Assembly (NCBI RefSeq): GCF_005771495.1
Contig: NZ_VAUW01000005.1
Span: forward strand, 124,001-188,000
Direction: 5' to 3'
DNA: 64,000 nucleotides
Source of the DNA: Maribacter sp. ACAM166
Lineage (GTDB): Bacteria; Bacteroidota; Bacteroidia; Flavobacteriales; Flavobacteriaceae
Shown: positions 9,766 through 18,857 of the stretch, one piece after another
Numbering within the stretch: the first letter of the stretch is position 1
Layout of the letters: each line of letters opens with the position of its first letter
Notes under the pieces: model-generated
Seen by the model: only the letters and a program-made list of their open reading frames with translations
Told to the model about the DNA's origin: nothing
Database searches by the model: none
Position numbers and translations under genes: made by a program

Positions 9766-10377
9766 CTATAAATCTTCCAGGAGTAAAAGATAAAGATTTT
9801 TAGTGCTACTGCCATATGTTAGAAAGTCATCGGAGTTTTCTTCAGTAGCTTTAAAGTGTTTTAGCGTGGTTATATTGGTTGGAATATTTTGTCCGTATTT
9901 TTTCTTAATTGTTTTTAGGCCTTCACCTATAGATTCTACCAATTGACTGGTTGTGGCAAAAACGACAACATTGCTAGGGAGCTCATTTACTTTTTTCTCG
10001 TGTAATTGATTAGAGCAAACAAGAATACTTCCATTCTGTGCAATTAAATGTTCACAGGTCGTAAAGAAAACCTCGCTTTTTTTGGAATCACTTGTAAAGG
10101 AGATAGACTCCTTTACAAATTTTTCTGCAAGCCTATTGTTTAATACATAAAAAGGCTCGTTTTCCCAACTGTTCTCGGTTACAATATTTTGTATTGCTCT
10201 AGAAACTTCTAAATCTGAAATACAGTATATAAATTTACCTCCATTTTGTTTGAAGTGAATAGTGAATTTTTCATCTGCGGGAATATTTAAATCTGGCATA
10301 TGGTCACCTCGGGTTTCTACAGTTTCTTTTGAAACCTTCTTCTTACCGCCACCAAATAACATATCTAAAAAACCCAT
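9766..10377 (-). CDS. LUD domain-containing protein (LutC/YkgG type)
   Basis: This 203-residue protein has a glycine/lysine-rich N-terminus (MGFLDMLFGGGKKK) and then a LUD-like fold: FKQNGGKFIYCIS, an adenine-nucleotide-binding-like LIAQNGSILVCSNQ, and a C-terminal GSSTKNLYLLLLED typical of the family. Classical LutC takes part in lactate utilisation, but there is no lutA or lutB here. Flavobacterial relatives sit between ftsH and cdsA, as this one does, and their role is unknown. It is cytosolic by sequence. Confidence 0.8.
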   Translation of the reverse strand: MGFLDMLFGGGKKKVSKETVETRGDHMPDLNIPADEKFTIHFKQNGGKFIYCISDLEVSRAIQNIVTENSWENEPFYVLNNRLAEKFVKESISFTSDSKKSEVFFTTCEHLIAQNGSILVCSNQLHEKKVNELPSNVVVFATTSQLVESIGEGLKTIKKKYGQNIPTNITTLKHFKATEENSDDFLTYGSSTKNLYLLLLEDL

Positions 10378-10458
10378 TTATATAGTTGTAATAATTTCGT
10401 ATTTAAATTAATGCACTATTATTTATTCTCTGTAATTTCTTGCTCTTCTGTCGGATTA

Positions 10459-12432
10459 TTATCTTTTTCTTCCTTTAATTTCCTTTAATTTCCTTTCATT
10501 TTCTAAGGCTAAGATGTCTTTTTCGAAATTTCGTTTTCCGAATATTTTTTCTAAATCCTCTTTAAAGATAACTTCTTTCTCCAATAATCTTTCGGCTAAT
10601 GTTGTAAGTTTATCCTTATTATCCGTAAGAACTTTAATAGCTCTTTGATACTGTTCTTCTATAATTTTAGATATTTCAGAATCTATTTTTCTAGCCGTAT
10701 CCTCACTGTACGGCTTAGAGAAGCCATAAGAATCTTGTCCTGAGGAATCATAATAGGTTATGTTTCCAATTTCTTCACTAAGGCCATAAATTGTTACCAT
10801 AGCCCTAGCTTGTTTAGTAACTTTTTCTAAATCACTTAATGCACCAGTAGAAATTTTATTAAAAATCACCTTTTCTGCCGCTCTACCACCCATTGTAGCG
10901 CACATTTCATCCAACATTTGCTCAGGTCTTACAATCAAGCGTTCTTCAGGCAAATACCAAGCAGCTCCTAACGATTGTCCACGTGGTACAATAGTAACTT
11001 TAACCAATGGAGATGCATGTTCTAACATCCAACTTGTAGTGGCATGACCAGCTTCGTGATAGGCAATAGTTTCTTTTTCTCCTGGTGTAATAATCTTATT
11101 TTTCTTCTCAAGACCACCAACAATTCTATCTACTGCGTCTAAGAAATCTTGTTTGTCAACTGCTTTTTTCTCGTTACGAGCTGCAATTAATGCTGCCTCA
11201 TTACAAACATTGGCAATATCTGCACCTGAGAAACCTGGAGTTTGTCGGGCCAAGAAATCTAAATCTAAAGTTTCTAAAGTTTTAATTGGTCTTAGGTGTA
11301 CTTCGAAAATTTCTTTTCGTTCACGAATGTCTGGTAAATCAACATAAATTTGTCTATCAAATCTACCTGCACGCATTAAAGCCTTATCCAAAACATCTGC
11401 ACGGTTTGTCGCGGCTAATACAATTACATTTGTATTGGTGCCGAAACCGTCCATTTCTGTCAATAATTGATTAAGTGTATTTTCACGTTCGTCATTAGAA
11501 CCAGTGAAATTATTCTTGCCCCGAGCTCTCCCTATTGCATCAATTTCATCAATAAAAATAATTGCTGGAGATTTTTCTTTTGCTTGTTTGAATAAATCTC
11601 GTACTCTAGAAGCACCTACACCTACGAACATTTCAACGAAATCTGAACCTGAAAGCGAAAAGAAAGGAACTTTTGCTTCACCGGCAACCGCTTTAGCTAA
11701 AAGGGTTTTACCTGTTCCTGGAGGGCCTACCAATAATGCACCTTTAGGGATTTTACCACCAAGAGAGGTGTATTTATCTGGGTTTCTTAAAAAGTCAACA
11801 ATTTCTTCAACTTCTTCTTTTGCCCCTTCTAAACCAGCAACATCTTTAAATGATGTTCTTGTATCGGTCTTCTCATCGAATAATTTAGCTTTAGACTTAC
11901 CGATGTTAAAGATTTGACCACCTGCGCCGCCGCCGCCGCCGCCAGACATTCTTCGCATTAAATAAATCCAAATACCGATTATCAAAACAAATGGTAATAA
12001 GGATAATAAGAAATCGAGAATTGCTGTAGACTCCTTACCGAATTCAATAATCGTAACTAGGTTGTTTTCTTTCTTTATATCGGTAATTTCATTTTGAAAA
12101 ATTTGAAGATCACCATAATCCAAAGTATATTGAGGTACATTACCGGATGTAGGGAGGAATGATTTCTCATTAACATCTTTATGTAAATCTTTTGCAATGG
12201 CATCATCAGTCAAGAATACTTTTGCTTGATTAGTGTTTGTAATTATCAAAATCTTTTTGACATCACCATTTCTTAAATACTCTTGTAATGCTGAAGTGGT
12301 TGTTTTATTAGTACTAGCGAGGTCATCACTAGTTAATAACTGAAATCCTATAAGTAATACTGCTACTAATCCATAAATCCACCAAGAACTAAATTTTGGT
12401 TTTTTTGGATTTGTTTTGTTTTCTTTTGCCAT
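10459..12432 (-). CDS. ftsH: ATP-dependent zinc metalloprotease FtsH (C-terminus frameshifted)
   Basis: This 657-residue membrane-anchored AAA+ protease degrades misfolded membrane and regulatory proteins. TM helices lie at about 15-33 and 138-160, flanking a periplasmic domain, followed by a poly-Gly linker (residues 164-172). Walker A GPPGTGKT is at 236-243, Walker B IIFIDE near 291-296, the zinc motif HEAGH at 459-463, and the third ligand D534. The catalytic part is intact. The last residues, KEIKGRKR, come from a frame created by a tandem 10-bp duplication (10471-10490). Without one copy the frame would continue to 10419 as an acidic tail beginning [12 protein letters not shown]. It is preceded by rsfS (9 nt gap). 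Confidence 0.95.
   Translation of the reverse strand: MAKENKTNPKKPKFSSWWIYGLVAVLLIGFQLLTSDDLASTNKTTTSALQEYLRNGDVKKILIITNTNQAKVFLTDDAIAKDLHKDVNEKSFLPTSGNVPQYTLDYGDLQIFQNEITDIKKENNLVTIIEFGKESTAILDFLLSLLPFVLIIGIWIYLMRRMSGGGGGGAGGQIFNIGKSKAKLFDEKTDTRTSFKDVAGLEGAKEEVEEIVDFLRNPDKYTSLGGKIPKGALLVGPPGTGKTLLAKAVAGEAKVPFFSLSGSDFVEMFVGVGASRVRDLFKQAKEKSPAIIFIDEIDAIGRARGKNNFTGSNDERENTLNQLLTEMDGFGTNTNVIVLAATNRADVLDKALMRAGRFDRQIYVDLPDIRERKEIFEVHLRPIKTLETLDLDFLARQTPGFSGADIANVCNEAALIAARNEKKAVDKQDFLDAVDRIVGGLEKKNKIITPGEKETIAYHEAGHATTSWMLEHASPLVKVTIVPRGQSLGAAWYLPEERLIVRPEQMLDEMCATMGGRAAEKVIFNKISTGALSDLEKVTKQARAMVTIYGLSEEIGNITYYDSSGQDSYGFSKPYSEDTARKIDSEISKIIEEQYQRAIKVLTDNKDKLTTLAERLLEKEVIFKEDLEKIFGKRNFEKDILALENERKLKEIKGRKR
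10471..10500. repeat. 10-bp tandem repeat at the 3' end of ftsH
   Basis: The unit tcctttaatt occurs twice exactly (10471-10480, 10481-10490) and a third time with one mismatch (tcctttcatt, 10491-10500). Because 10 is not a multiple of 3, gain or loss of one unit switches the ftsH C-terminal frame. Confidence 0.9.
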
Positions 12433-12441
12433 CTTAATTTT

Positions 12442-12819
12442 TTATTGATTAACGCTGCTATCTATAGTGGTGAATTTTGCATCTCCCCATAGGCCTTCTA
12501 TGTCATAGTATTCACGGATTTGCTTTTGGAATACATGGACCACTACATTTACGTAATCCATTAATACCCATTCGGCATTATCTTCACCTTCTATGTGCCA
12601 AGGCTTGTCCTTAATCGCTTTGCTTACTGTTTTTTGGATAGATCCTACGATAGCATTTACATGCGTATTGGAAGTACCGTTACAAATAATGAAGTAATCA
12701 CAAACGGTATTCTCAATTTCTCGTAAATCTAATAGAATTACATTGTGTCCCTTTACTTCGTCAACTCCCTGTATAATTAATGCAATTAACTGATCTACGC
12801 TAGTTTTACTTTCCTGCAT
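12442..12819 (-). CDS. rsfS: Ribosome silencing factor RsfS
   Basis: This 125-residue protein binds ribosomal protein L14 and blocks subunit joining when nutrients run short. The family core is visible: DLREIENTVCDYFIICNGTS (residues about 28-47), KPWHIEGEDNAEWVLMDY (about 75-92) and VHVFQKQIREYYDIEGLWGD (about 95-114). It is directly upstream of ftsH in the same orientation, the usual flavobacterial order, and is divergent from birA. Confidence 0.95.
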   Translation of the reverse strand: MQESKTSVDQLIALIIQGVDEVKGHNVILLDLREIENTVCDYFIICNGTSNTHVNAIVGSIQKTVSKAIKDKPWHIEGEDNAEWVLMDYVNVVVHVFQKQIREYYDIEGLWGDAKFTTIDSSVNQ

Positions 12820-12912
12820 TCAAAAATTTTATTTTTTACAAAGTTATTATTTTTTTGTTCTTTTAGGTCTAGTTTTTAACAATAGATTAAAGAATAACAT
12901 TATGTTCTACAA

Positions 12913-13644
12913 ATGCAAATAATCAAACTTGATGCCACGGAATCTACGAACACCTATTTGAAGGAATTGTCTGTCAAAATGAATCTCGAGGATTTCACTG
13001 TAATAACTACCCGAAATCAAACTTCTGGTAGAGGGCAATTCAATTCTAAATGGGAGTCAGAAGAAGGTAAAAACATAGCAATCAGTATTTTAAAGAATAA
13101 TATTGAATTGCCAATTAACAAAATATTTTTAATGAGTATTTGTGTTTCGTTGGCTATTCTGGATAGTTTAAAGCAGATGGGGATTCCGAATTTAAGTATT
13201 AAATGGCCTAACGACATTCTGTCAGGTGATTTTAAAATAGGGGGAATTCTAATTGAAAATATGATTTCTGGTTCAAAAATAAATCGGAGTATAATTGGAT
13301 TTGGATTAAATGTAAATCAACAAGAATTTAAATACGCTCCAAATGCTGCTTCGATGAAAAAAATAGTGGGGCAAAGTTTTGATCTCGAATCAGTTTTTAC
13401 TTCCTTAATCGAAAATTTACATCTTCAGTTGGGAAAATCTATTCTTTCATTGGAGAATGAATTATACGCGCAGTATCATTCTCAATTATTTAAAATAGGA
13501 GAGCAGTGTAAATTTAAAACCCAAGATAAAAAGATGATTACCGGAATAATAGAAGGTGTTTCTATTAGCGGAAAACTTAGGCTCAAGCTAGAAAATGGAA
13601 ATCTTCAAGAATTTGGATTAAAAGAAATACAACTTCAATATTAA
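12913..13644 (+). CDS. birA: Biotin--[acetyl-CoA-carboxylase] ligase
   Basis: This 243-residue enzyme activates biotin with ATP and attaches it to carboxyl carrier proteins. Class I ligase features are the biotinyl-AMP loop SGRGQFNSKWESEEGKN (residues about 37-53), KWPNDILSGDFKIGGILIE (about 97-115), and a small SH3-like C-terminal domain. There is no N-terminal helix-turn-helix, so it should not act as a repressor. It is divergent from rsfS and its stop codon overlaps the stop of the convergent SRPBCC gene by 4 nt. Confidence 0.95.
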   Translation: MQIIKLDATESTNTYLKELSVKMNLEDFTVITTRNQTSGRGQFNSKWESEEGKNIAISILKNNIELPINKIFLMSICVSLAILDSLKQMGIPNLSIKWPNDILSGDFKIGGILIENMISGSKINRSIIGFGLNVNQQEFKYAPNAASMKKIVGQSFDLESVFTSLIENLHLQLGKSILSLENELYAQYHSQLFKIGEQCKFKTQDKKMITGIIEGVSISGKLRLKLENGNLQEFGLKEIQLQY

Positions 13645-14033
13645 ATCTTGCCTAAATTATTTGATAGTGTATTGATAAAGTTTGTGATTGGAGTTTTAAT
13701 CATCATGGCCATCATCGCGTTGAATTCGCCTGAGAAACTTAAGGTTACTTCACTTTTCTCATTTTCTAATTCTGAAATATCGGCAGTTAGTACAAAAGGA
13801 AGTTTATCGCTTGCAGCACCTAGAACCAATTTGTTAAATGGACTTTGTTCTTTTTTTTCCAAAACTATTTCTGGCATTCCTTTTAAAGCGAAAAGAAATC
13901 TATTTTCATTTAAAACTTCGAACTTATCAATGTTTTCAGGCATTAATTGTCTGAAATTTGATAATTCGTTTAGGAAGTTATACGTGTCTTCTTTACTTTT
14001 TAATACTTCCGCTTTAGGTGATTCTATAAACAT
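13641..14033 (-). CDS. SRPBCC-like protein of unknown function
   Basis: This 130-residue protein begins MFIESPKAEVLKSKEDTYNFLNELSNF, a pattern seen in START/SRPBCC helix-grip proteins in which an opening beta strand leads into paired helices. A long amphipathic helix, MMIKTPITNFINTLSNNL, closes the domain. No catalytic residues can be named. In Flavobacteria it commonly follows pyrE, as here (2 nt gap), suggesting co-transcription, but a functional link to pyrimidine synthesis is not shown. Confidence 0.7.
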   Translation of the reverse strand: MFIESPKAEVLKSKEDTYNFLNELSNFRQLMPENIDKFEVLNENRFLFALKGMPEIVLEKKEQSPFNKLVLGAASDKLPFVLTADISELENEKSEVTLSFSGEFNAMMAMMIKTPITNFINTLSNNLGKI

Positions 14034-14035
14034 AA

Positions 14036-14680
14036 TTATTTAATTGTCCATTGAGAAGGATTTTTTCTCCATTCCAATAGCGTTATCAATTGATCTTCTT
14101 TTACGTAACCACTATCAGAGGCCTGTTCAATAAGATATTCATAACTGCTTAACGTATGCAGTTGTGTGCTTTTTTCCTTGAAATTGGTTAGGGCTGTTTC
14201 AAAATCATACGTAAAAATGGCTAACATACCTTTTACGTTAGCATCAATAGCTCGTAAAGCATCTACTGCATTTAGACTGCTTTTACCAGTGCTAATAAGG
14301 TCTTCAATCACAACTACTGATTGATGAGCTTCTAAATGACCCTCAATTTGATTTTGCCTACCGTGTGATTTTGGTTCTGGCCTCACATATACAAAGGGTA
14401 GGTTGAGTTTGTCAGCTACCAATGCTCCTATTCCTATTGCGCCCGTAGCCACCCCTACAATACAATCTGGCTTGCCATATAATTGCTCAACTTGTTTTGC
14501 CATTTCATCACGAATGTAATTTCTGATGATAGGGTATGATAGCAAAATTCTATTATCGCAATATATTGGAGATTTCCATCCGGAGGCCCATGTAAAAGGA
14601 TTTTCCGGTTTCAATTTTATTGCATTAATTTGCAGCAGAAGCTCTGCTGTTTTTTTAGCCGTGTTTTTGTCTAAAACCAT
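14036..14680 (-). CDS. pyrE: Orotate phosphoribosyltransferase
   Basis: This 214-residue enzyme converts orotate and PRPP to OMP, the fifth step of UMP synthesis. The PRPP-binding motif is VVVIEDLISTGKSS (residues about 118-131). The catalytic loop region YVRPEPKSHGRQNQIEG (about 92-108) and an N-terminal FTWASGWKSPIYCDNR also match the family. The start at 14680 gives MVLDKNTAKKTAELLLQ, which agrees with flavobacterial PyrE. The NUDIX gene starts divergently only 7 nt away, so the two promoters must lie inside each other's coding regions. Confidence 0.97.
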   Translation of the reverse strand: MVLDKNTAKKTAELLLQINAIKLKPENPFTWASGWKSPIYCDNRILLSYPIIRNYIRDEMAKQVEQLYGKPDCIVGVATGAIGIGALVADKLNLPFVYVRPEPKSHGRQNQIEGHLEAHQSVVVIEDLISTGKSSLNAVDALRAIDANVKGMLAIFTYDFETALTNFKEKSTQLHTLSSYEYLIEQASDSGYVKEDQLITLLEWRKNPSQWTIK

Positions 14681-14687
14681 GACGCAA

Positions 14688-15278
14688 ATGTATAAAGTTT
14701 TTGTTAATGAATTGCCTTTGATTTTAACAAATAAGCTCTCGGAAACAGCAAATGGGGAGTATTTTTTACTAAATCAAGAATCTATACAAGAAGCAATTAG
14801 GTCTTTGAAGAAGAAAAAGCTAGAAGAAGCCTATATCTACCACCCGAATCACGAGGAAATTTTAAAGAAATTTACAAAGGAAATTCCATTAGTGGTTGCT
14901 GCAGGAGGGGTAGTAACAAACGAAGTGGGTAAAGTATTGTTTATCTACAGAAACGATAAATGGGATTTGCCAAAAGGTAAATTAGATAAAGGGGAATCTA
15001 TTGAAGATTGTGCCATACGTGAAGTCATGGAAGAAACTGGCGTAAAAGGACTGAAAATTGAAAATTTCTTACGAACTACCTATCATATTTTTAAGAATAA
15101 CGGTATATATACGCTTAAGCAGGTGCATTGGTATGCCATGAAAACTGATTATACAGGGAAATTAAAACCCGAAAAAAAGGAAGGTATCGTAAAAGTAAAA
15201 TGGAAAGGTCCAGTTAAAATACAAAAGGCCCTTCAAAATTCATATGTGAATATTAAGATTTTGTTCGAAGGCGATTAA
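14688..15278 (+). CDS. NUDIX hydrolase
   Basis: The reading from the ATG at 14688 gives MYKVFVNELPLILTNK, 196 residues; an ATG three codons earlier is possible, while longer versions would run antisense through pyrE. The Nudix box GKLDKGESIEDCAIREVMEE plus TG is complete (G-x5-E-x7-REUxEExGU), so a Mg-dependent nucleoside-diphosphate-linked hydrolase is expected. An N-terminal extension of about 65 residues precedes the domain; similar extended proteins occur next to pyrE in Flavobacteria. The substrate is unknown. Confidence 0.88.
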   Translation: MYKVFVNELPLILTNKLSETANGEYFLLNQESIQEAIRSLKKKKLEEAYIYHPNHEEILKKFTKEIPLVVAAGGVVTNEVGKVLFIYRNDKWDLPKGKLDKGESIEDCAIREVMEETGVKGLKIENFLRTTYHIFKNNGIYTLKQVHWYAMKTDYTGKLKPEKKEGIVKVKWKGPVKIQKALQNSYVNIKILFEGD

Positions 15279-15765
15279 TTAGAACGTAGTATGCTATAGA
15301 TTGGATATTATATATGGGTATTTCCATAAAGCTCACGTTGTTTAAAAAACCAGTATAGTTGAAGCTACCAATCGCCATTTAAAGTTGAATCTAGTTTCTT
15401 TTTGGCTTCAAATTTGGTTTTTAAAACAGATTTATTTTTAAGCATTCTTAGTACTATATCCTCAAAAAAATAGTGCGAGAATCCTTTTTTTTGCTGTAGA
15501 ATCGTGTCGAAAAAATTCCAATTATTCACTGTATCAGTAATGGGAAGACTATATAACTACTATCTGTAGTATCAATTGTTTGAATATTTACAATAAAAAA
15601 TTAGTTGGTAAGTTTTTTGTAAAAGTTAATTACCTCGTAATAAGTTGCGGTTTTCTGTCTTGTCAGAGCGTTCAAAAGGTGTAGGAAATTCACCTTTGGT
15701 ATTTTTTATTTTTTCTCGCAAGAAATGAATAGAGTAATAAGAAGGGAGAGTGGTAGTATTCTCAT
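15279..15765 (-). pseudogene. Remnant of a lipoprotein M14-family zinc carboxypeptidase
   Basis: No intact frame crosses this 0.5-kb stretch, but the minus strand translates to pieces of one protein. From ATG 15765 comes a lipoprotein signal, MRILPLSLLITLFISC, ending in an early stop. Shifted frames then give FPTPFERSDKT, TATYYEVINFYKKL and NIQTIDTTDS, which match the N-terminus of flavobacterial M14 peptidases. After a junction near 15540 come NWNFFDTILQQKKGFS and, with two stops, QLYWFFKQRELYG and YPIYSILRS, matching the C-terminus of the same family. The central part, with the zinc ligands and the active site, is missing. The remnant abuts the NUDIX stop codon. Confidence 0.72.
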
Positions 15766-15832
15766 TGCCGAATAACTATTAAAAGATGAAGGCCCCATTT
15801 AAGTCAGCAAAAAGAATCAATACTTCATTGTT

Positions 15833-16237
15833 TTAGGCGACTTGGGTGATTTCCTCTATTTTTATTTTATTAATTGGCTTTTGATTAAATGTAATTACGT
15901 GGTGGCTTTTATTTTTATAGGATTCCCATTGTTTTTTGTCAAATGAATCGATTGAAGATGTAATAATGTTAATTTTTATTTTATCTGTAATAGGAAGCTT
16001 CAGGAAGGCCTCCAGAAATTCCCAACCATCCATTATCGGCATATTAATGTCTAAAAAAATAACCTTAGGAATAGGCTGCTTATCATCAAGTTTTTTCATT
16101 ATTGCATCATAGGCCAATAATCCATTTCCATAAGATTCTATCGAGTTACATTTTATAGTAGAAGTAATTAATTTACGTAGACCAAAAACTACTATAGGGT
16201 CGTCGTCAATTATTGTGATATCACTAATTTTTGTCAT
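15833..16237 (-). CDS. Single-domain response regulator
   Basis: This 134-residue receiver domain has the acidic pocket IIDDDP (residues 9-14), the phosphoacceptor D63 in FLDINMP, a Thr/Ser at 93-94 (IITSS), and K120 in NQKP. There is no output domain. It overlaps the end of the PAS kinase gene by 14 nt, so it is the likely partner of that kinase and probably acts through protein contacts rather than by binding DNA. Confidence 0.92.
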   Translation of the reverse strand: MTKISDITIIDDDPIVVFGLRKLITSTIKCNSIESYGNGLLAYDAIMKKLDDKQPIPKVIFLDINMPIMDGWEFLEAFLKLPITDKIKINIITSSIDSFDKKQWESYKNKSHHVITFNQKPINKIKIEEITQVA

Positions 16238-18074
16238 TAAAGAATATTTTAAATTCTGTTCCCATTCCTATTTCACTACTTACTTCAATTTTACCATTCA
16301 TAGCATCAATTTGGTTTTTGGTAATATATAGACCAATACCTCTTGCATCTTTATGATCATGAAAGGTTTTATACATACCAAATAATTTTTTACCATACTT
16401 TTCAAGGTCTATTCCTAAGCCGTTATCTGCTATTGTTAAAATTGAGTAGTTGTTTTTTTTAATCGCACTAAGGGTGATTTTTGAATTTCTATCTGGATGT
16501 TTAAATTTCACCGCATTGGTTATAAAATTAGTCAAGATACCATCTAAATATGTAGGCACCGATTTAATTTTGAAATCCTCGGGTATCGTATTTTTTATTT
16601 CAGCTCTATTGTTCAATAGATAACCGGTCAAATGTTGATTTATGGTTATTACCTTATTATGCAAATTGATATTCTTTTTATCAATATTGGTATTGGTATT
16701 TATTGTAATGACATCATTTAGACTGTCTAAGGTCTCTAATAAATTATTAGAAGCATTAGTTAGCATTTCAATTATTCGATTTTTTTCATCTTCATCTTTT
16801 TCAGTTTTCAAGAAATCTAACAACATTGAAAAATTTGCAGAATGGGATCTAAGATTGTGCGATACAATATGGGCGAAATTCAACAGTTTTTTATTCTGAA
16901 TCGACGCTATATTTATAATATTCCTTAACTCAGATTCTTTTTCTTTTAATTTCGTAATATCAAGACTTATACCTACAATTCCATACGCAAGTCCTTTATT
17001 ATTTAGCAATGGTATCTTTGAGCTAAGAAAAGAGGTTTCTTTGCCGTCTAATTTGATGTTTAGCGTTTCCTTGCCAATGATAGGTTTTAAGGTATTCATT
17101 ACCAGCAAATCTTCTTCTCGTGAACGAGCGGCAGACTCTGAAGGGTATAGTTCGAAATCACTTTTTCCTAATAAATCTTCGGGATTTTTAACTCCTAAAA
17201 ATTCACACTCTGCTTTATTTACCAAAATCTTTCTAGATTCCGTATCTTTTATATAGACATTAACTGGTAGGTTGTCAATTAAGGTTCTTAATAATTTTTC
17301 GTTATCTAAAGTTTTTATATCGGCCTCAACTTGGTCATGTATATCTTGAATTGTACCTATTAGGCCAATTAGTTCACCTTTATGGTATATAGGTTTACCA
17401 CCGGCCATTACCCATTTCTCATTTCCTGTAGCTGTAATAATCTGTAACTTTAAATTACTATAAGCCTTTCCTTTATTCTGGGCTTCAAAAACTGCCATGG
17501 ATATGGCGTTACGACTATGACCCTCTTTAAAGTAATGAATGGCGTTTTCTATATTAGGTGTGAAATGTGGAGGCACTTCATGTATCGCCTTTGTCGTAGT
17601 ACACCATGTAAGTTGGTTGTCAAGAATATCATACTCCCATTGTCCGATTTTTGTTATTTCGGCTTGTTGTTTTAGTAATAAATTCTTTTTATTAAGTTCC
17701 AATTCATTATTTACAGAATCGGTAATATTATTCAATTGAATAATAGCACCAATAATATTTTCATTGGTGTCATACCAAGGAGCATTAGACCATTCAAACC
17801 ATACGTCTTGGTCATCAATGTCTTTTGCTTGGTGAATACCCATCGGTTGTGGATTTCCCTTAAAACAATTTTCCAATTCCTTTTTCCATTTGGAGCTTAA
17901 ATTAGGAAATGCTGTAAATAAACTCGCGGTGTTGTAACTCTCGTTGTTATTAAAAATGTTCATCCATTTTTCGGATGTATGAACAATATTATAATTAGTG
18001 TCAATAAAAGCAGTTGGTGTAGGCAACTGTCTAATTAAATACGAGGTACTTGATGTTTGGGGAACTTTAATCAT
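16224..18074 (-). CDS. Soluble multi-PAS sensor histidine kinase
   Basis: This 616-residue kinase has three PAS domains at about residues 15-125, 140-250 and 262-375 (third: YIKDTESRKILVNKAECEFLG). A dimerisation/phosphoacceptor helix follows with H406 in HIVSHNLRSH, then a HATPase domain with N box NFITNAVKFKH, G1 IADNGLGIDL and G2 DARGIGLYITKNQ. No transmembrane helix is visible, so it senses a cytosolic signal. It overlaps the receiver gene downstream, making a two-component pair. A degraded copy of a similar kinase C-terminus lies upstream at 18185-18500. Confidence 0.93.
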   Translation of the reverse strand: MIKVPQTSSTSYLIRQLPTPTAFIDTNYNIVHTSEKWMNIFNNNESYNTASLFTAFPNLSSKWKKELENCFKGNPQPMGIHQAKDIDDQDVWFEWSNAPWYDTNENIIGAIIQLNNITDSVNNELELNKKNLLLKQQAEITKIGQWEYDILDNQLTWCTTTKAIHEVPPHFTPNIENAIHYFKEGHSRNAISMAVFEAQNKGKAYSNLKLQIITATGNEKWVMAGGKPIYHKGELIGLIGTIQDIHDQVEADIKTLDNEKLLRTLIDNLPVNVYIKDTESRKILVNKAECEFLGVKNPEDLLGKSDFELYPSESAARSREEDLLVMNTLKPIIGKETLNIKLDGKETSFLSSKIPLLNNKGLAYGIVGISLDITKLKEKESELRNIINIASIQNKKLLNFAHIVSHNLRSHSANFSMLLDFLKTEKDEDEKNRIIEMLTNASNNLLETLDSLNDVITINTNTNIDKKNINLHNKVITINQHLTGYLLNNRAEIKNTIPEDFKIKSVPTYLDGILTNFITNAVKFKHPDRNSKITLSAIKKNNYSILTIADNGLGIDLEKYGKKLFGMYKTFHDHKDARGIGLYITKNQIDAMNGKIEVSSEIGMGTEFKIFFNDKN

Positions 18075-18184
18075 ACCAATGTAATTTCTTACTAAAGTAG
18101 TGCGACTGCTGAGTATTATTGAATATTTGTTGTGAAACTTAAGATATACGTTGTATACAGTAGAATTAACGACTCTATGAGGAC

Positions 18185-18500
18185 TTATTGTTTTTTATTA
18201 AAACACATTTTGAAAACGGTACCTTTTTCCAGTGTTCTATAGGCTGTAACCCTAGAATTCATCACTTCAGTTTGATTTTGGTGACCTTATGGGCCAATTC
18301 CACTTGTATTTATATACTTAAAAAGTATTGTAAAGCCCAAAGAGTTTGTTTCTAAAATTTTCTAAACCCAATGCCTTTTCCATAGCATTCTATGATTAAA
18401 GCAGTCTAGTTTTTACCTTTATTCCTATTTTGTTCACAAGGCTTTACCTGGAACTTCGTCTGAAATTTCATTAGTTATTTCCGTTTATTTATTTAGGGAA
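18185..18500 (-). pseudogene. Remnant of a second histidine kinase C-terminus
   Basis: The minus strand here has no open frame but carries, in order and in several frames, pieces alignable to the HATPase domain of the neighbouring kinase: EITNEISDEVPG (compare AEIKNTIPEDF), LIIECYGKGIGFRKF (compare LTIADNGLGIDLEKY), LFGLYNTF (compare LFGMYKTF), and NQTEVMNSRV with LEKGTVFKMCFNKK (compare NQIDAMNGKI and MGTEFKIFFNDKN). Frameshifts and stops separate them. This looks like a tandem kinase paralogue that decayed. Confidence 0.65.
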
Positions 18501-18857
18501 TTAAGAAATAACGAAAAGTTAGTTGCGTCTAAACTTTAGGCTAAATATATTTTTAATTTTTATGAAATAAATCAACAATTTTTAGATTTCAATACGCAAT
18601 AAATTCAATTGAAAATTTGAAACCTAACTGGGTGATGCATATATCAGTAGGAAATCTGTATGCACTATAACTATGGGTAATTGAATTTGCCTAATTCAAT
18701 CCAAGAAAAAAGTTGGACTATTTATTGGTGTAAGTATGGTTAGAAAGAGACTTCCTATTAATTCATGAGAACATTCTACCTAAAACCTTGAATTAATGTG
18801 ATGTTATCAAAAGATGTTGTTGAAAAGCACTTTCGTGTTGTGAAATGGCTTTTAAAT
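18501..18857. other. AT-rich non-coding stretch
   Basis: No open frame with coding character, tRNA or clear hairpin was seen. A possible further trace of the decayed kinase could not be recognised. A short plus-strand frame near 18801 runs antisense into coaD and is not supported. Confidence 0.5.

Noticed and set aside
11926-11945. GCC/GGC triplet run in ftsH
   Set aside because: It encodes the poly-Gly linker after the second TM helix, which is common in FtsH; it stays in frame and is not taken as a repeat of interest.
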